Shown here in pieces: positions 1 to 8,418 of a stretch of DNA of 64,000 bases (position 1 is its first letter; each line of letters opens with the position of its first letter). The translations under genes were made by a program, and so were the position numbers. This DNA is from an uncultured Bacilli bacterium (lineage in GTDB: Bacteria > Bacillota_I > Bacilli_A > RF39 > UBA660). Below the pieces are notes generated by a model. It made no database searches. It was not told the DNA's origin and saw nothing but the letters and a program-made list of their open reading frames with translations. The stretch lies in NCBI GenBank assembly GCA_934149105.1, contig CAKPDP010000007.1, positions 1-64,000 of the forward strand, written 5' to 3'.

Positions 1-302
1 TTATTACTTTCATTATTCTTTATAGTGAAGCTAGATGAATATCCAGCTTCACTATAATCACTAACGGGAGCATTTCCTAAATAATTAGATATTGTACTAC
101 CAGAACTAACTTCTACCTTTATACCTGCACACCAATTAGATGTAACTCCATTTACATCTATATTCTTATTAGTAAAAGAATACCAAGCATAACTAGCACT
201 AATTACTGCTACTACTAAAAAAGCTAAAGAAAATACTATTGTCCCTATTATCTTATTCTTTTCTTCTTTATATATAGATTTATCAAGGTTCTTTTTCTTC
301 AT
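1..302 (-). CDS. Secreted surface protein with SipW-type leader, 3' end cut by window edge
   Basis: About 100 N-terminal residues are present and the frame runs off the window. A short lysine-rich N-terminus is followed by one hydrophobic segment (about residues 20-41) ending in SASYAWYSF. This resembles the SipW-dependent leaders of TasA/camelysin-like proteins, which end in a T/S-Y-A-W-F/Y motif. The part seen after it is polar and rich in Ser, Asn and Gly, consistent with an extracytoplasmic beta domain. The ATG is preceded by a GGAGG ribosome site about 7 bases upstream, and a TATAAT box lies near 340. The function cannot be named from this fragment; a secreted or cell-surface location is the safe inference. 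Confidence 0.7.
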   Translation of the reverse strand, partial: MKKKNLDKSIYKEEKNKIIGTIVFSLAFLVVAVISASYAWYSFTNKNIDVNGVTSNWCAGIKVEVSSGSTISNYLGNAPVSDYSEAGYSSSFTIKNNESN

Positions 303-380
303 TATATTAACCTCCATAACTACTTTAAACTATCTAAATTATATCATACTTTATTTTGTAATACTACACTTATTTATAAC

Positions 381-1178
381 TTAATCTAAGAATTTACAAT
401 GTCTACATAATTCACATACTTTCTTATTATTTCTAAATCCTTCTTCCATTTCTTTATATAATTTACTATTAATAACTTCTTCTAATTTATCTTCATAAAT
501 ATTCCCTAATCTTATTATTCCCTCTGAATCTAAACAACAAGGAACAATAGTTCCATCTACTAATATTCCTATATGATCCCTAGTTCCATAACAAGTCCCA
601 ATACTATTATAATAACTATTCTTAATATCCGGCCATATAAATTCTTTATTATAATTAATATATATATTATTACTTATCTTTAAATTATTATTATCTATCT
701 TTATCTTATAATAATCTTCTATATATTTAATAATATCTTCTCTATATATACTATTTACCCATAATCTTAAATTAATATAAGTATTATTTTTAGATAATAT
801 ATTTATACCCTTAAATATATTATCTAAATAATCTTTAAGACTAATTCCATATCTTTTATTATAACTATGTAACGATATATTTACCTGTCTAATATTTTTA
901 TTGTATTTAATCTTCTCGATTAAATACCCATTAGTAGTAATATTAATATTAAATCCTTGATTATAAGCCATATCTATATATTTATTTATATTTTCATGTA
1001 ATAATGGTTCACCCATTACATGAAAATATAAATACCTAGTATATGGTTTTAATCTCTCTAATAAGATCTTAAACTTATCTTCACTTATATACTCTATCTT
1101 TCTCTTATTTTTAATACAAAAGTCACAACTCAAATTACAACCATTAGTAATCTCTATATATACTTTTTTATATCTCAA
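381..1178 (-). CDS. Radical SAM/SPASM domain protein
   Basis: The protein has about 265 residues. The N-terminal CNLSCDFC (Cys14, Cys18, Cys21) is the CX3CX2C motif that binds the SAM-cleaving [4Fe-4S] cluster, followed by a GEP motif (MGEPLLHEN). The C-terminal third is SPASM-like: Cys196, the pair in VPCC, and a final CELCRHC, suited to auxiliary Fe-S binding. SPASM enzymes modify peptides or proteins, or act in other radical reactions, so the substrate is not fixed by sequence. I chose the TTG at 1178 because AGGTGAT sits at the right distance; a GTG three codons upstream is the alternative. It has its own TATAAT at 1201-1206 and follows a 24-codon peptide gene and a terminator. No RRE-like domain or transporter is adjacent. 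Confidence 0.85.
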   Translation of the reverse strand: MRYKKVYIEITNGCNLSCDFCIKNKRKIEYISEDKFKILLERLKPYTRYLYFHVMGEPLLHENINKYIDMAYNQGFNINITTNGYLIEKIKYNKNIRQVNISLHSYNKRYGISLKDYLDNIFKGINILSKNNTYINLRLWVNSIYREDIIKYIEDYYKIKIDNNNLKISNNIYINYNKEFIWPDIKNSYYNSIGTCYGTRDHIGILVDGTIVPCCLDSEGIIRLGNIYEDKLEEVINSKLYKEMEEGFRNNKKVCELCRHCKFLD

Positions 1179-1219
1179 ATTAATCACCTACATCTCTTAT
1201 ATTATACCTTAAATTTATT

Positions 1220-1257
1220 AAAAAAGAAAAGAACTAGTATCAACTCTACTAATTCTT
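1220..1257 (-). terminator. Rho-independent terminator between peptide gene and radical SAM gene
   Basis: An 11-bp stem (one G-T pair) with a 7-base loop is followed on the minus strand by a T-rich tract. It ends the peptide transcript, fully or partly, before the radical SAM gene. Terminators at this place are common in operons that need more precursor than enzyme. Confidence 0.7.
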
Positions 1258-1272
1258 AAAAATTAAATTCTA

Positions 1273-1347
1273 CTAACAATACCCCCAATAATATACACTC
1301 ATCTCATCACAAAGTGGAGGTTCATATTTACTATAATCATATTTCAT
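1273..1347 (-). CDS. 24-residue Tyr/Trp/Cys-rich peptide, candidate modified-peptide precursor
   Basis: A short frame starts at ATG 1347 with a GGGAG ribosome site 10 bases upstream (1358-1362) and ends in TAG. It encodes 24 residues with six Tyr, one Trp and two Cys (13 and 24), starting MKYDYSKYEPP and ending YYWGYC. It has its own sigma-A promoter (1369-1397) and a terminator (1220-1257), so it is a complete small transcription unit immediately upstream of a radical SAM/SPASM gene. The aromatic/Cys C-terminus suits a RiPP precursor. I do not recognise the family. A leader peptide or an unrelated small protein remains possible. Confidence 0.55.
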   Translation of the reverse strand: MKYDYSKYEPPLCDEMSVYYWGYC

Positions 1348-1368
1348 AACAAAACATCTCCCATTAAT

Positions 1369-1397
1369 ATTTTATCACAAGAAAAATATAATTCCAA
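1369..1397 (-). promoter_or_regulatory. Sigma-A promoter of the 24-codon peptide gene
   Basis: TTGGAA (1392-1397), a 17-base spacer and TAAAAT (1369-1374) read on the minus strand. The expected start of transcription falls almost on the ribosome site, giving a very short leader. Confidence 0.6.
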
Positions 1398-1399
1398 AT

Positions 1400-2962
1400 T
1401 TAACTAATCTTTAATCCCATTTTCTGATCCTTAAATATTCTTTCATCCATAAGTTTTAAATCATCACTAATAAGAGGAACAAAATCCATCTGATCAATAA
1501 TATCTTTCTGTAAATCTATACCTGGCGCTATTTCTATTAACATTGGTCCCTTATTAGTAAGTTTAAATACTCCCCTTTCTGTAACATATAATATATCTTG
1601 TTTATTAAGAAGAGCATTCTTAGCAGAAAATGTTACTTGTTGTACCTTATCTACAAACTTCTTATTACTACCTTCATTTATTATTTTAACTTTACCATCT
1701 TCTATTTTTTCTTCTAATCCTTTAGCCGCAAAAGTCCCCATAAATACTACTTTCTGAGTATTCTGAGTAATATTAATAAATCCTCCTGGACCAGTAACTC
1801 TTGTTCCAAATTTAGATACATTAACATTACCTTCTTTATCTACTTGAGCCAGACCAACTATAGCCATATCCAATACCCCCCCATTATACATATCAAAATT
1901 ATCAGGAGTTGAAATAACTGAATCTGGATTTATACTAGCTCCAAAAGCTATTCCTCCAACAGGAACTCCTCCCATAGGACCTACTTCTACCGATAAATTA
2001 ATATCCTCAGAAAATCCTTCTTCAGCCGCTACTGCAGCCACTGAATCAGGCATACCTACACCTAAATTAATAACATAACCCTTACCCAATTCCATAGCAC
2101 TTCTTCTACCACAAACTTTTCTTTCATCTAAAGGTTTAGGAGGAATATCTTCTAAAGGTATTCTCTTATCTCCCGTAAGTTCTGGCCTATAAACAGGTAT
2201 ATTATATTCCCCTAAAGATACATCTGGTTCTGCCACTACAACATAATCAACTAACTTATGATGTATTAAAACATTTCTAGCTCTTAAACTTCCTTTAGGA
2301 ACAATCTTCTCAACCTGAACTATAACAATTCCCCCAGAATTGTGCGTTGCCGCTGCCATCTCATATTGTTCTCCAATAACAGCCTCATGTTCTAAACTAA
2401 CATTCCCATCTTCATCACTATAAGTAGCCTTTAAAATACACACATTAATAGGAAAAGACTTATATAATAAATATTCTTTATTATCAATCTTCATAACCTC
2501 AACAATAGGCTTTAACTTCTTAGCCTTCTCATTAGCACAACATCCCTCAATTCGAGGATCCGCAAACGTATTAAGTCCCACATGCGTAAGTACGCCTGGT
2601 TCATGCCCTGCTATAGCTCTTAACAAATGATTAAATACCCCTAAAGGAATAGCAAAAGCCGGAAATTGATCATTACCTATAGCATTACCAAATACTCTTC
2701 CCATTCCCAAATGAGCACAAATAGCCTTACCTACTAATCCCGGATAAGCTAACATATTCATACCCACATCATCATTAGTAAGATTCCCCGGACTAATTCC
2801 TGTTGTAACCGTCAAATTCCAAGGATGACCACTTTTCTTAAAACTAATCATAATTGAATTAAGTAAAGCCTCTGGACTACCTGATCCTCCACTTCCACTA
2901 ATAGCCACTGTATCTCCATCTTTTATCAATTTAGCTACATCTATATCCTTAATTATCTTCAT
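1400..2962 (-). CDS. Acyl-CoA:acetate/propionate CoA-transferase
   Basis: A 520-residue family I CoA-transferase with the two halves (alpha and beta) fused, as in propionate CoA-transferase Pct and YdiF. The N-terminal glycine-rich motif SGSGGSGSPEALL and the C-terminal SVEVGPMGGVPVGG are visible; the Glu at 326 in the latter is expected to form the covalent glutamyl-CoA intermediate. It should move CoA between short acyl groups and acetate or propionate in the cytoplasm, a fermentation function. Length is normal for the family. It stands alone, with a GGAGG-type site before the ATG. The exact acyl specificity cannot be read from sequence. Confidence 0.9.
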   Translation of the reverse strand: MKIIKDIDVAKLIKDGDTVAISGSGGSGSPEALLNSIMISFKKSGHPWNLTVTTGISPGNLTNDDVGMNMLAYPGLVGKAICAHLGMGRVFGNAIGNDQFPAFAIPLGVFNHLLRAIAGHEPGVLTHVGLNTFADPRIEGCCANEKAKKLKPIVEVMKIDNKEYLLYKSFPINVCILKATYSDEDGNVSLEHEAVIGEQYEMAAATHNSGGIVIVQVEKIVPKGSLRARNVLIHHKLVDYVVVAEPDVSLGEYNIPVYRPELTGDKRIPLEDIPPKPLDERKVCGRRSAMELGKGYVINLGVGMPDSVAAVAAEEGFSEDINLSVEVGPMGGVPVGGIAFGASINPDSVISTPDNFDMYNGGVLDMAIVGLAQVDKEGNVNVSKFGTRVTGPGGFINITQNTQKVVFMGTFAAKGLEEKIEDGKVKIINEGSNKKFVDKVQQVTFSAKNALLNKQDILYVTERGVFKLTNKGPMLIEIAPGIDLQKDIIDQMDFVPLISDDLKLMDERIFKDQKMGLKIS

Positions 2963-3013
2963 AATCTACCTCCATATTCTACACAATTGTATCATGAATA
3001 AAACCATAAGTAA

Positions 3014-3069
3014 ATAAAAATAAAACCAACTATAGTCCCCAGAAAAACTTCTAGTTTCTATAATTGGTT
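3014..3069 (-). terminator. Terminator downstream of the DIP1984-like gene
   Basis: A 12-bp imperfect stem (arms 3024-3035 and 3058-3069) is followed on the minus strand by a T-rich run. The rest of the 314-base gap 2963-3276 is AT-rich and shows no convincing gene. Confidence 0.6.
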
Positions 3070-3276
3070 ATTATTTCTTTTAATTCAAATTAAAATACCC
3101 TCATATAAAACATGATTTATAATCTATAACCCATAATAATTCTTTAACCTATAAACTTTAATCTTAATTTGTAAAATTCTCAAACAACAAACAAAAATTT
3201 AATGAATTAAAAGAAACATTGGCTAAAAACTTTATATTTTATTTAATCTACAAACTAACTTAGTAGAACCACACTT

Positions 3277-3807
3277 CTAAATTTCAAATTCTAAAGAATT
3301 TAATTTAGAGATCTCGAAATCTGTCTCTTGAATTTTCTTATCTAAAGTCACTAATTTCTCTCTAATATCATTTAAATCAAAATTAATAGTTCGACATTCA
3401 AAATAAGAATTATTTACTTCTGTAACTCTTCTTTTAGAGTTTTTAGATAATAGTAATGTTTCATAAACATTTTTTAATTTTCTTAAATTAGTATTATCTA
3501 CAATAGCCTCTTGAATAGTTCTTCCATCTGTTAATTTGAAAGAATTATTTTTCTCATACAAAATTGTTTTCAATTTTGTTAAATAGGAAATACCTTCTTC
3601 TAATTCTTTCATAGCTAAAGCAAATTCTTCTTTATTATCTTCTATTATATTTACTCTACCATCTAACTCCATAGTAGACGTATTAATAGAAAGTCCATTT
3701 ATCATTTTAATTCTATTATCTAAGTTTTTCTCCTCTGTTGAAATTAAATTCATTAATGCTGCTATATTCATCATCATTTTCTTCACTCTCCCTTTGACTG
3801 ATATCAT
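3277..3807 (-). CDS. DIP1984-like coiled-coil protein
   Basis: The protein has 176 residues, is mostly helical and highly charged, with no membrane segment. The central DGRTIQEAIVDNTNLRKL matches the conserved part of the DIP1984 family, whose function is unknown. Two start sites are possible. The first ATG has AAAAGGAG upstream; the ATG eleven codons later (MMMNIAAL, nearer the usual family start) is also preceded by a GGGAG. A GC-rich stem-loop at 3828-3853 lies directly before the first ribosome site. The gene is monocistronic, with a terminator after it. Confidence 0.7.
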   Translation of the reverse strand: MISVKGRVKKMMMNIAALMNLISTEEKNLDNRIKMINGLSINTSTMELDGRVNIIEDNKEEFALAMKELEEGISYLTKLKTILYEKNNSFKLTDGRTIQEAIVDNTNLRKLKNVYETLLLSKNSKRRVTEVNNSYFECRTINFDLNDIREKLVTLDKKIQETDFEISKLNSLEFEI

Positions 3808-3852
3808 TTTATTACAACTCTCCTTTTAAATGGTCGCTTTTAAAGCGACATT

Positions 3853-3883
3853 TAAAAAGCATAAGTTTTTCTAAACTTATGCC
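3853..3883 (-). terminator. Terminator of the acyltransferase gene
   Basis: A 10-bp perfect stem (3859-3868 with 3873-3882) is followed by T5 on the minus strand, 17 bases after the acyltransferase stop. Confidence 0.75.
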
Positions 3884-3898
3884 TATTCATAAACTATA

Positions 3899-5140
3899 TT
3901 ATTTTACTTCTTTAACTGGCTTTTTCTTAAGAATCGTCATTTCCATAACAAACTTAACAAAAATAGAAGCAAGGATAGTTAATAAAACAGTTGGAATAAA
4001 TATCTTCCAGAAAGAATATGTTGTAGCCTCAGTATTCTTACCAAATAATTTAATTATTAAAATAGCAATAGGATAATGTAACATATAAACATATAATGAT
4101 ATACTACCTAAATAACTAAATACTTTATTAGTAACATTATTATTTAAAGCTTCAGTAAAATAATCTTTATTAAGAAGTGTCAACGTAACAACACTAATAC
4201 ATAAGAATGCTACAGTCCATCTCTCTAAATTAAAATATGTAGGTTGATATATAGTATACCAAAGTAATAAACCACTACAAATTAAATTTAAGAAAGATAA
4301 TCCTAATGTTCCACCAACACTAAATTTATGTTGTTTCAATTTCTCTACTAAATAATAAATTAATATTCCTCCTAATAATCCAATAAGTACAAAGATTAAT
4401 CCATTATTAAATCCTATTGTCGCTGTTGCGTCAGTGGCAGAACCACCCATTCCATTAGACGAAGCTAATTGTGTACCAAAAGTACTCCATCCTGTTTGAG
4501 CTGCTCTAGTACCAGTAAAGCACCACCATCCACTTAAAAAGATAAATAAGAATGGTGCTAGTATTCCTGCAGTGAAATCTTCATTCTTACAAAGACCCCA
4601 ATATAAGAAATATCCTACAATTATAATAGCGGATATAAACCATAAAGGTCCATTCAAGTTAAAGAATTCACCTCCTGTACTTCTAAGTCCTGCAGCGTGG
4701 AATCCTAAAAATTCCCAAACACTATTAACTACCATAGTACATACTTGTTGAAAATTATAATCTGGATAATAGAAATTAGTACAAATAACTACTCCTAAAA
4801 TATAACCAACTACAAGTACAGGTAATAATCCTTTTATTCTAGACCAAGTATAATCCCAAGCTCTAGAAGCAGCACTTCTTGAATTATATTCTGCATTCTG
4901 CGAAAGTTTTTTATGATGTGATACCATAAAATAACCCGCTGTTAATGTGAAGATAAGTAATACTTCACTAGATCCAAAGAACCAACCATTCTCTGGTGTC
5001 ATAAAATAACCATTAGTTCCATTACAAGTTCTAGCAATAATCCAACCTACATGGAACCCAATAATTGCTACTGCTATAACAAAACGCCAAATCTCAATAG
5101 CAGCATTTCTTTTCTTTTGTTTCTTAACAACTTTTTCCAT
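3899..5140 (-). CDS. Membrane acyltransferase, acyltransferase-3 family
   Basis: A 413-residue protein with about ten hydrophobic segments. The N-terminal IEIWRFVIAVAIIGFHVGW has the family layout: a short cytoplasmic tail, then the first helix with the conserved His (30) at its end. Members move acetyl or other acyl groups onto sugars of the cell wall or exopolysaccharides, or onto small molecules. No SGNH partner domain is fused. The start is supported by a purine-rich stretch before the ATG. No sugar gene cluster surrounds it, so the acceptor is unknown. Confidence 0.85.
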   Translation of the reverse strand: MEKVVKKQKKRNAAIEIWRFVIAVAIIGFHVGWIIARTCNGTNGYFMTPENGWFFGSSEVLLIFTLTAGYFMVSHHKKLSQNAEYNSRSAASRAWDYTWSRIKGLLPVLVVGYILGVVICTNFYYPDYNFQQVCTMVVNSVWEFLGFHAAGLRSTGGEFFNLNGPLWFISAIIIVGYFLYWGLCKNEDFTAGILAPFLFIFLSGWWCFTGTRAAQTGWSTFGTQLASSNGMGGSATDATATIGFNNGLIFVLIGLLGGILIYYLVEKLKQHKFSVGGTLGLSFLNLICSGLLLWYTIYQPTYFNLERWTVAFLCISVVTLTLLNKDYFTEALNNNVTNKVFSYLGSISLYVYMLHYPIAILIIKLFGKNTEATTYSFWKIFIPTVLLTILASIFVKFVMEMTILKKKPVKEVK

Positions 5141-5195
5141 TGTTACTCCTTTTCCTTTCTTTTTATTTTCTCTAATATCACAGTGTCCATCCTAC

Positions 5196-5255
5196 CTATG
5201 ATACTACAATTATGATACTACAAAAAAACAAAAATAGCAACCAACTATTTAACAT
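5196..5255 (-). CDS. 19-residue hydrophobic peptide
   Basis: ATG at 5255 follows GAGGAGG three bases upstream; the 20-codon frame ends in TAG. The product is almost all hydrophobic (MLNSWLLFLF and onward, ending IVVS), long enough to span a membrane once. It sits between the acyltransferase and MBL genes, just past a stem-loop whose loop carries the same AAAGAGGAGGA string as the ribosome site. Composition resembles type I toxin peptides or other membrane microproteins, but no antisense RNA can be shown. The spacing of the ribosome site is short, so translation is uncertain. Confidence 0.3.
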   Translation of the reverse strand: MLNSWLLFLFFCSIIIVVS

Positions 5256-5269
5256 ATTCCTCCTCTTTA

Positions 5270-5311
5270 ATTAAGAAAACTTAACACTCCTCCTCTTTGT
5301 GTTAAGTTTTC
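5270..5311 (-). terminator. Terminator of the MBL-fold hydrolase gene
   Basis: A 12-bp perfect stem (5276-5287 with 5299-5310) around an 11-base purine loop is followed by a T-rich tract on the minus strand. Confidence 0.7.
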
Positions 5312-5322
5312 CTATACATAAA

Positions 5323-5856
5323 CTACTTTTCTAATCCAAAATATCTATTATATTTCTTTTCCTCTCCCAAACTAGTTTTCTCTCCATGCCCAGGATATAT
5401 AATAATATCATCAGAATACTTCTTAATCTTCTCTAAAGATTTCTCCATCTCTAATTCATTACCTCCTTCTAGATCACATCTCCCTATACTTCTCTTAAAA
5501 ATAAAATCTCCCAAAAACATCATCTTCTCATCTCTAAAATAATAACCTACTAGATCCTTAGAATGCCCTGGAAATCTAATAACCTCAAAGCCAAAATTCC
5601 CTATCTTCTTAATTCCCTCTTCTAAATTATAATAATCATATACCGGGCACCCATAATCTCTAACTATTTCTTCTACTCCTCCAATATGATCAAAATGTCT
5701 ATGAGTAATTAATACTCCTAGTACTTTCTTCCCCTCTAATTCTCTTTTTATCTTCTTATATTCATCCCCTGGATCTATAACCAATACCTCATTATTAATA
5801 TCCAATATATAACAATTACACTCCAAATATCCCACTACTACTCTCTTAATCTCCAT
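5323..5856 (-). CDS. MBL-fold metal-dependent hydrolase, glyoxalase II-like
   Basis: A cytoplasmic protein of 177 residues. THRHFDH (His52, His54, Asp56, His57) is the HxHxDH zinc motif; RFPGHSKD and YPGHGEKT supply further metal ligands. This small form matches the YcbL/hydroxyacylglutathione hydrolase-like proteins that hydrolyse thioesters; the true substrate is unknown. The ATG two codons inside the longest frame is preferred because AAGGAG is correctly spaced there. It lies 41 bases after yebC, beyond a terminator. Confidence 0.85.
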   Translation of the reverse strand: MEIKRVVVGYLECNCYILDINNEVLVIDPGDEYKKIKRELEGKKVLGVLITHRHFDHIGGVEEIVRDYGCPVYDYYNLEEGIKKIGNFGFEVIRFPGHSKDLVGYYFRDEKMMFLGDFIFKRSIGRCDLEGGNELEMEKSLEKIKKYSDDIIIYPGHGEKTSLGEEKKYNRYFGLEK

Positions 5857-5874
5857 CTTCAATCTCCTTATCTT

Positions 5875-5897
5875 AAAAAAAAGAGAATTACTTCTCT
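5875..5897 (-). terminator. Terminator of yebC
   Basis: Six-bp stem AGAGAA/TTCTCT with a 4-base loop, followed by T8 on the minus strand, directly after the yebC stop. Confidence 0.7.
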
Positions 5898-6617
5898 CTA
5901 CATATCTAAATTATGATATACACTCTGAACATCATCTAAATCTTCTAATGCCTCTACTAAACCAATTGCTTTCTCTAAAGATTCCCCCTCTAGAGTAACA
6001 TAATTACTAGGTATCATTGTAACTTCTGCCATCGTAAATTTATCATAACCCAATTCTTCTAACTTATCTTTAACACTCAAGAAATTCTCTGGAAGTGTTG
6101 TTATAACATATCCATCTTCTTCTACTACTAAATCTTCTATATCTAATTCTAAAGCATCCTCCATAAGTTTATCTTCATCATATTCTTTCTCTAAAACTAA
6201 TAATCCTTTTCTAGAAAACAAATAACTAACTGAACCATCTGTTCCCAAATTACCTCCTCTTTTAGTTAAAGTACTTCTAACAAAAGAAGCTGTTCTATTC
6301 CTATTATCAGTCAAGCAATCAATAATTAAAGCCATTCCTGAAGGACCATATCCTTCATATCTAATTGCCTCAAAATCTTCTCCATTATCCTTAGCTTTAG
6401 CCTTATCAATAGCATTTTGAATATTAGACTTTGGCATATTCTCTGCCTTAGCCTTTTCTATAACCATTCTAAGAGAAGCATTATTATTAGGATCAGGATC
6501 CCCACTCTTTGCAGCAACATAAAGTTCCTTTGCTAACTTCTGAAATACCTTACTTCTCTCAGCATCAATTGCCCCTTTTTTCCTTTTTATTGTTGACCAT
6601 TTACTATGTCCTGACAT
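5898..6617 (-). CDS. yebC: YebC/PmpR family protein
   Basis: The 239 residues cover the whole family length. The N-terminus MSGHSKWSTIKRKKGAIDA is the family signature, and GYGPSGMALIID marks domain 2. YebC/TACO1 proteins were described as transcriptional regulators; more recent work also links them to ribosomes and translation of proline-rich stretches. Cytoplasmic. It has its own promoter (6662-6690) and terminator, so it is transcribed alone. Confidence 0.95.
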   Translation of the reverse strand: MSGHSKWSTIKRKKGAIDAERSKVFQKLAKELYVAAKSGDPDPNNNASLRMVIEKAKAENMPKSNIQNAIDKAKAKDNGEDFEAIRYEGYGPSGMALIIDCLTDNRNRTASFVRSTLTKRGGNLGTDGSVSYLFSRKGLLVLEKEYDEDKLMEDALELDIEDLVVEEDGYVITTLPENFLSVKDKLEELGYDKFTMAEVTMIPSNYVTLEGESLEKAIGLVEALEDLDDVQSVYHNLDM

Positions 6618-6661
6618 CTATTTCCCTCTCTTTCTAAATTTATAACATTAATTACTCATCT

Positions 6662-6690
6662 ATTGTACCATGTCTCATCTAAAAAGTAAA
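6662..6690 (-). promoter_or_regulatory. Promoter of yebC
   Basis: TTTACT (6685-6690), a 17-base spacer ending in TGG, and TACAAT (6662-6667) on the minus strand: an extended -10 type sigma-A promoter. Confidence 0.6.
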
Positions 6691-6707
6691 TTTTTATTTA
6701 GCAAAAT

Positions 6708-7409
6708 CTATCCTAAATAACTAAGTAATACTGGTGCCAATATTATTAATAAAATTAATGGTACAAAGAATAATACTGATATTATACTAATCTTTATTGG
6801 TACCTTACTAATCTCTGCTTTAACCTCTAATTTCCTCTTTTCCCTTAAATAATCTATTTGATTATATAACGTATTAATAATACTATTTCCAAACATATCA
6901 GCTTGGGTTAAAGCCAGCACAATATTATTAATAGTCTCAGACGGAATATTCTTCTGCATATCTTCTAAAGCCTCCGGCAAACTTTTACCAAACTTAACTT
7001 CTCTAATAGCTTCTTTAAATTCTGAAGACAATTCATTATCTATACTATTAGTAGTAATATTTAAAGCTTCTTCCAAGTTTCTACCCGTCTCCAAAGACAA
7101 TGTCAAAACCTCAAAAAAATGCATGGCATCCCCTTCTAATTTTCTCGTTCTCTTCTTTATCTTATCATCAAGTAATACCTTTCCAAACATATAATAATAA
7201 AATAATGTTATTACTGGTGCCCCTAAATATCCATAACTAAAGATATAAAGAATCAAGAAAAATACTCCTGCTGCCGAAAGCAGCCTTAAATTAAGGAAAG
7301 TAATTGTATCTAATTTATTATTAATACCAAGTAAATTAATCTTCTTATCTATCTTCTTTACTGTCTTCTTAGAATATATCTTTTTCGCTAATTCTCTCTT
7401 ATTATTCAT
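6708..7409 (-). CDS. tadC: Tad pilus inner-membrane platform protein TadC-like
   Basis: A 233-residue protein with a GspF/T2SSF domain (about residues 85-205) flanked by hydrophobic segments, the second at the extreme C-terminus (VLFFVPLILLIILAPVLLSYLG). With TadB it should form the membrane platform on which the ATPase drives pilin export. The start is the ATG at 7409, which overlaps the TadB stop (TAATG), so translation is coupled. It is the last gene of the tad operon. Confidence 0.85.
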   Translation of the reverse strand: MNNKRELAKKIYSKKTVKKIDKKINLLGINNKLDTITFLNLRLLSAAGVFFLILYIFSYGYLGAPVITLFYYYMFGKVLLDDKIKKRTRKLEGDAMHFFEVLTLSLETGRNLEEALNITTNSIDNELSSEFKEAIREVKFGKSLPEALEDMQKNIPSETINNIVLALTQADMFGNSIINTLYNQIDYLREKRKLEVKAEISKVPIKISIISVLFFVPLILLIILAPVLLSYLG

Positions 7410-8407
7410 TAGACATTCACCTTCATAACCTTTTGTAAAAACCAAACATATAGAATAAACATTATAAACATCATCGCTAAAACCATATATCCTAATACTG
7501 AATCAAATAACGGATCAAAATACGTTGGATTTAAAAAATAAATAATTGCTACAAACAAAAAAGGTACAAATAATAATACTTTAACTACCAAATTAGAACT
7601 AGCTGTCAAATTCTTAAGTTCTTCCTCTAGCTTCTTCTTATCAAATAAAGTTTTCTCGATCGAGTTAAAAACCTTAACAATATTTCCACCCGTTCTATTA
7701 AGAGTCGTAAGTGTCGCCGATAAATATCTAGCCTCTTCCACATTATTTCTTTTTGCAAATCTCTCAAATACCGTACTAATACTAAGTCCATATTTTAAAT
7801 CTAAATATACCTTTTCAAACTCTCCTTTTATTGGCTCAGGTAATTCTTTACTAGCAATCTCTACCGCCTGAATAGTACTCTTCCCCGATTTAAAAGCATT
7901 ATTCATAATAATTATCGCCCTAAGCATTTCATTTCTAATTAATTTAGTTCTTCTCTTTTGATTATAAACTAAATATAAATCATATAAATAATAACCTACC
8001 ATAAAATTAATTATAATCCCTACTAGTCCTAATATCTTTCCTTGTAATACATAACTAAACATTGCCACTAACAAAAATACTATTCCCAATATAAACTTTG
8101 TCGCAATAAAATCTATTGTTTTTCTCTCTCCCCCATACACTAAATACTTCTCATATTTAGTACTACTCTTAACTAATAACTTACTCTTATTTAAATATTT
8201 CCTCATCGTAATAAGTAAATCGTTATATTTTAAATATAATTTATCAAATACAGATAATTCAACTGTTTTCATAGAGTCAATACTATATCTTCCTATTCTT
8301 CTTTCATAAGATATAGCCATATTCTGTCTAATCATATATATTATTATAATAAATAATATTATAATAACTATTATTTGCATTATATATATCATTAGATTAC
8401 TATCCAT
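7409..8407 (-). CDS. tadB: Tad pilus inner-membrane platform protein TadB-like
   Basis: A 332-residue protein. A membrane helix at the N-terminus (about 5-27), two helices near 100-140, a T2SSF domain around 180-300 and two C-terminal helices give the usual TadB layout. The ATG at 8407 is chosen over the GTG three codons upstream because GAGGTGAT is then properly placed. It lies between tadA (11 bases upstream) and tadC (overlapping). Confidence 0.85.
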   Translation of the reverse strand: MDSNLMIYIMQIIVIIILFIIIIYMIRQNMAISYERRIGRYSIDSMKTVELSVFDKLYLKYNDLLITMRKYLNKSKLLVKSSTKYEKYLVYGGERKTIDFIATKFILGIVFLLVAMFSYVLQGKILGLVGIIINFMVGYYLYDLYLVYNQKRRTKLIRNEMLRAIIIMNNAFKSGKSTIQAVEIASKELPEPIKGEFEKVYLDLKYGLSISTVFERFAKRNNVEEARYLSATLTTLNRTGGNIVKVFNSIEKTLFDKKKLEEELKNLTASSNLVVKVLLFVPFLFVAIIYFLNPTYFDPLFDSVLGYMVLAMMFIMFILYVWFLQKVMKVNV

Positions 8408-8418
8408 CTTTATCACCT

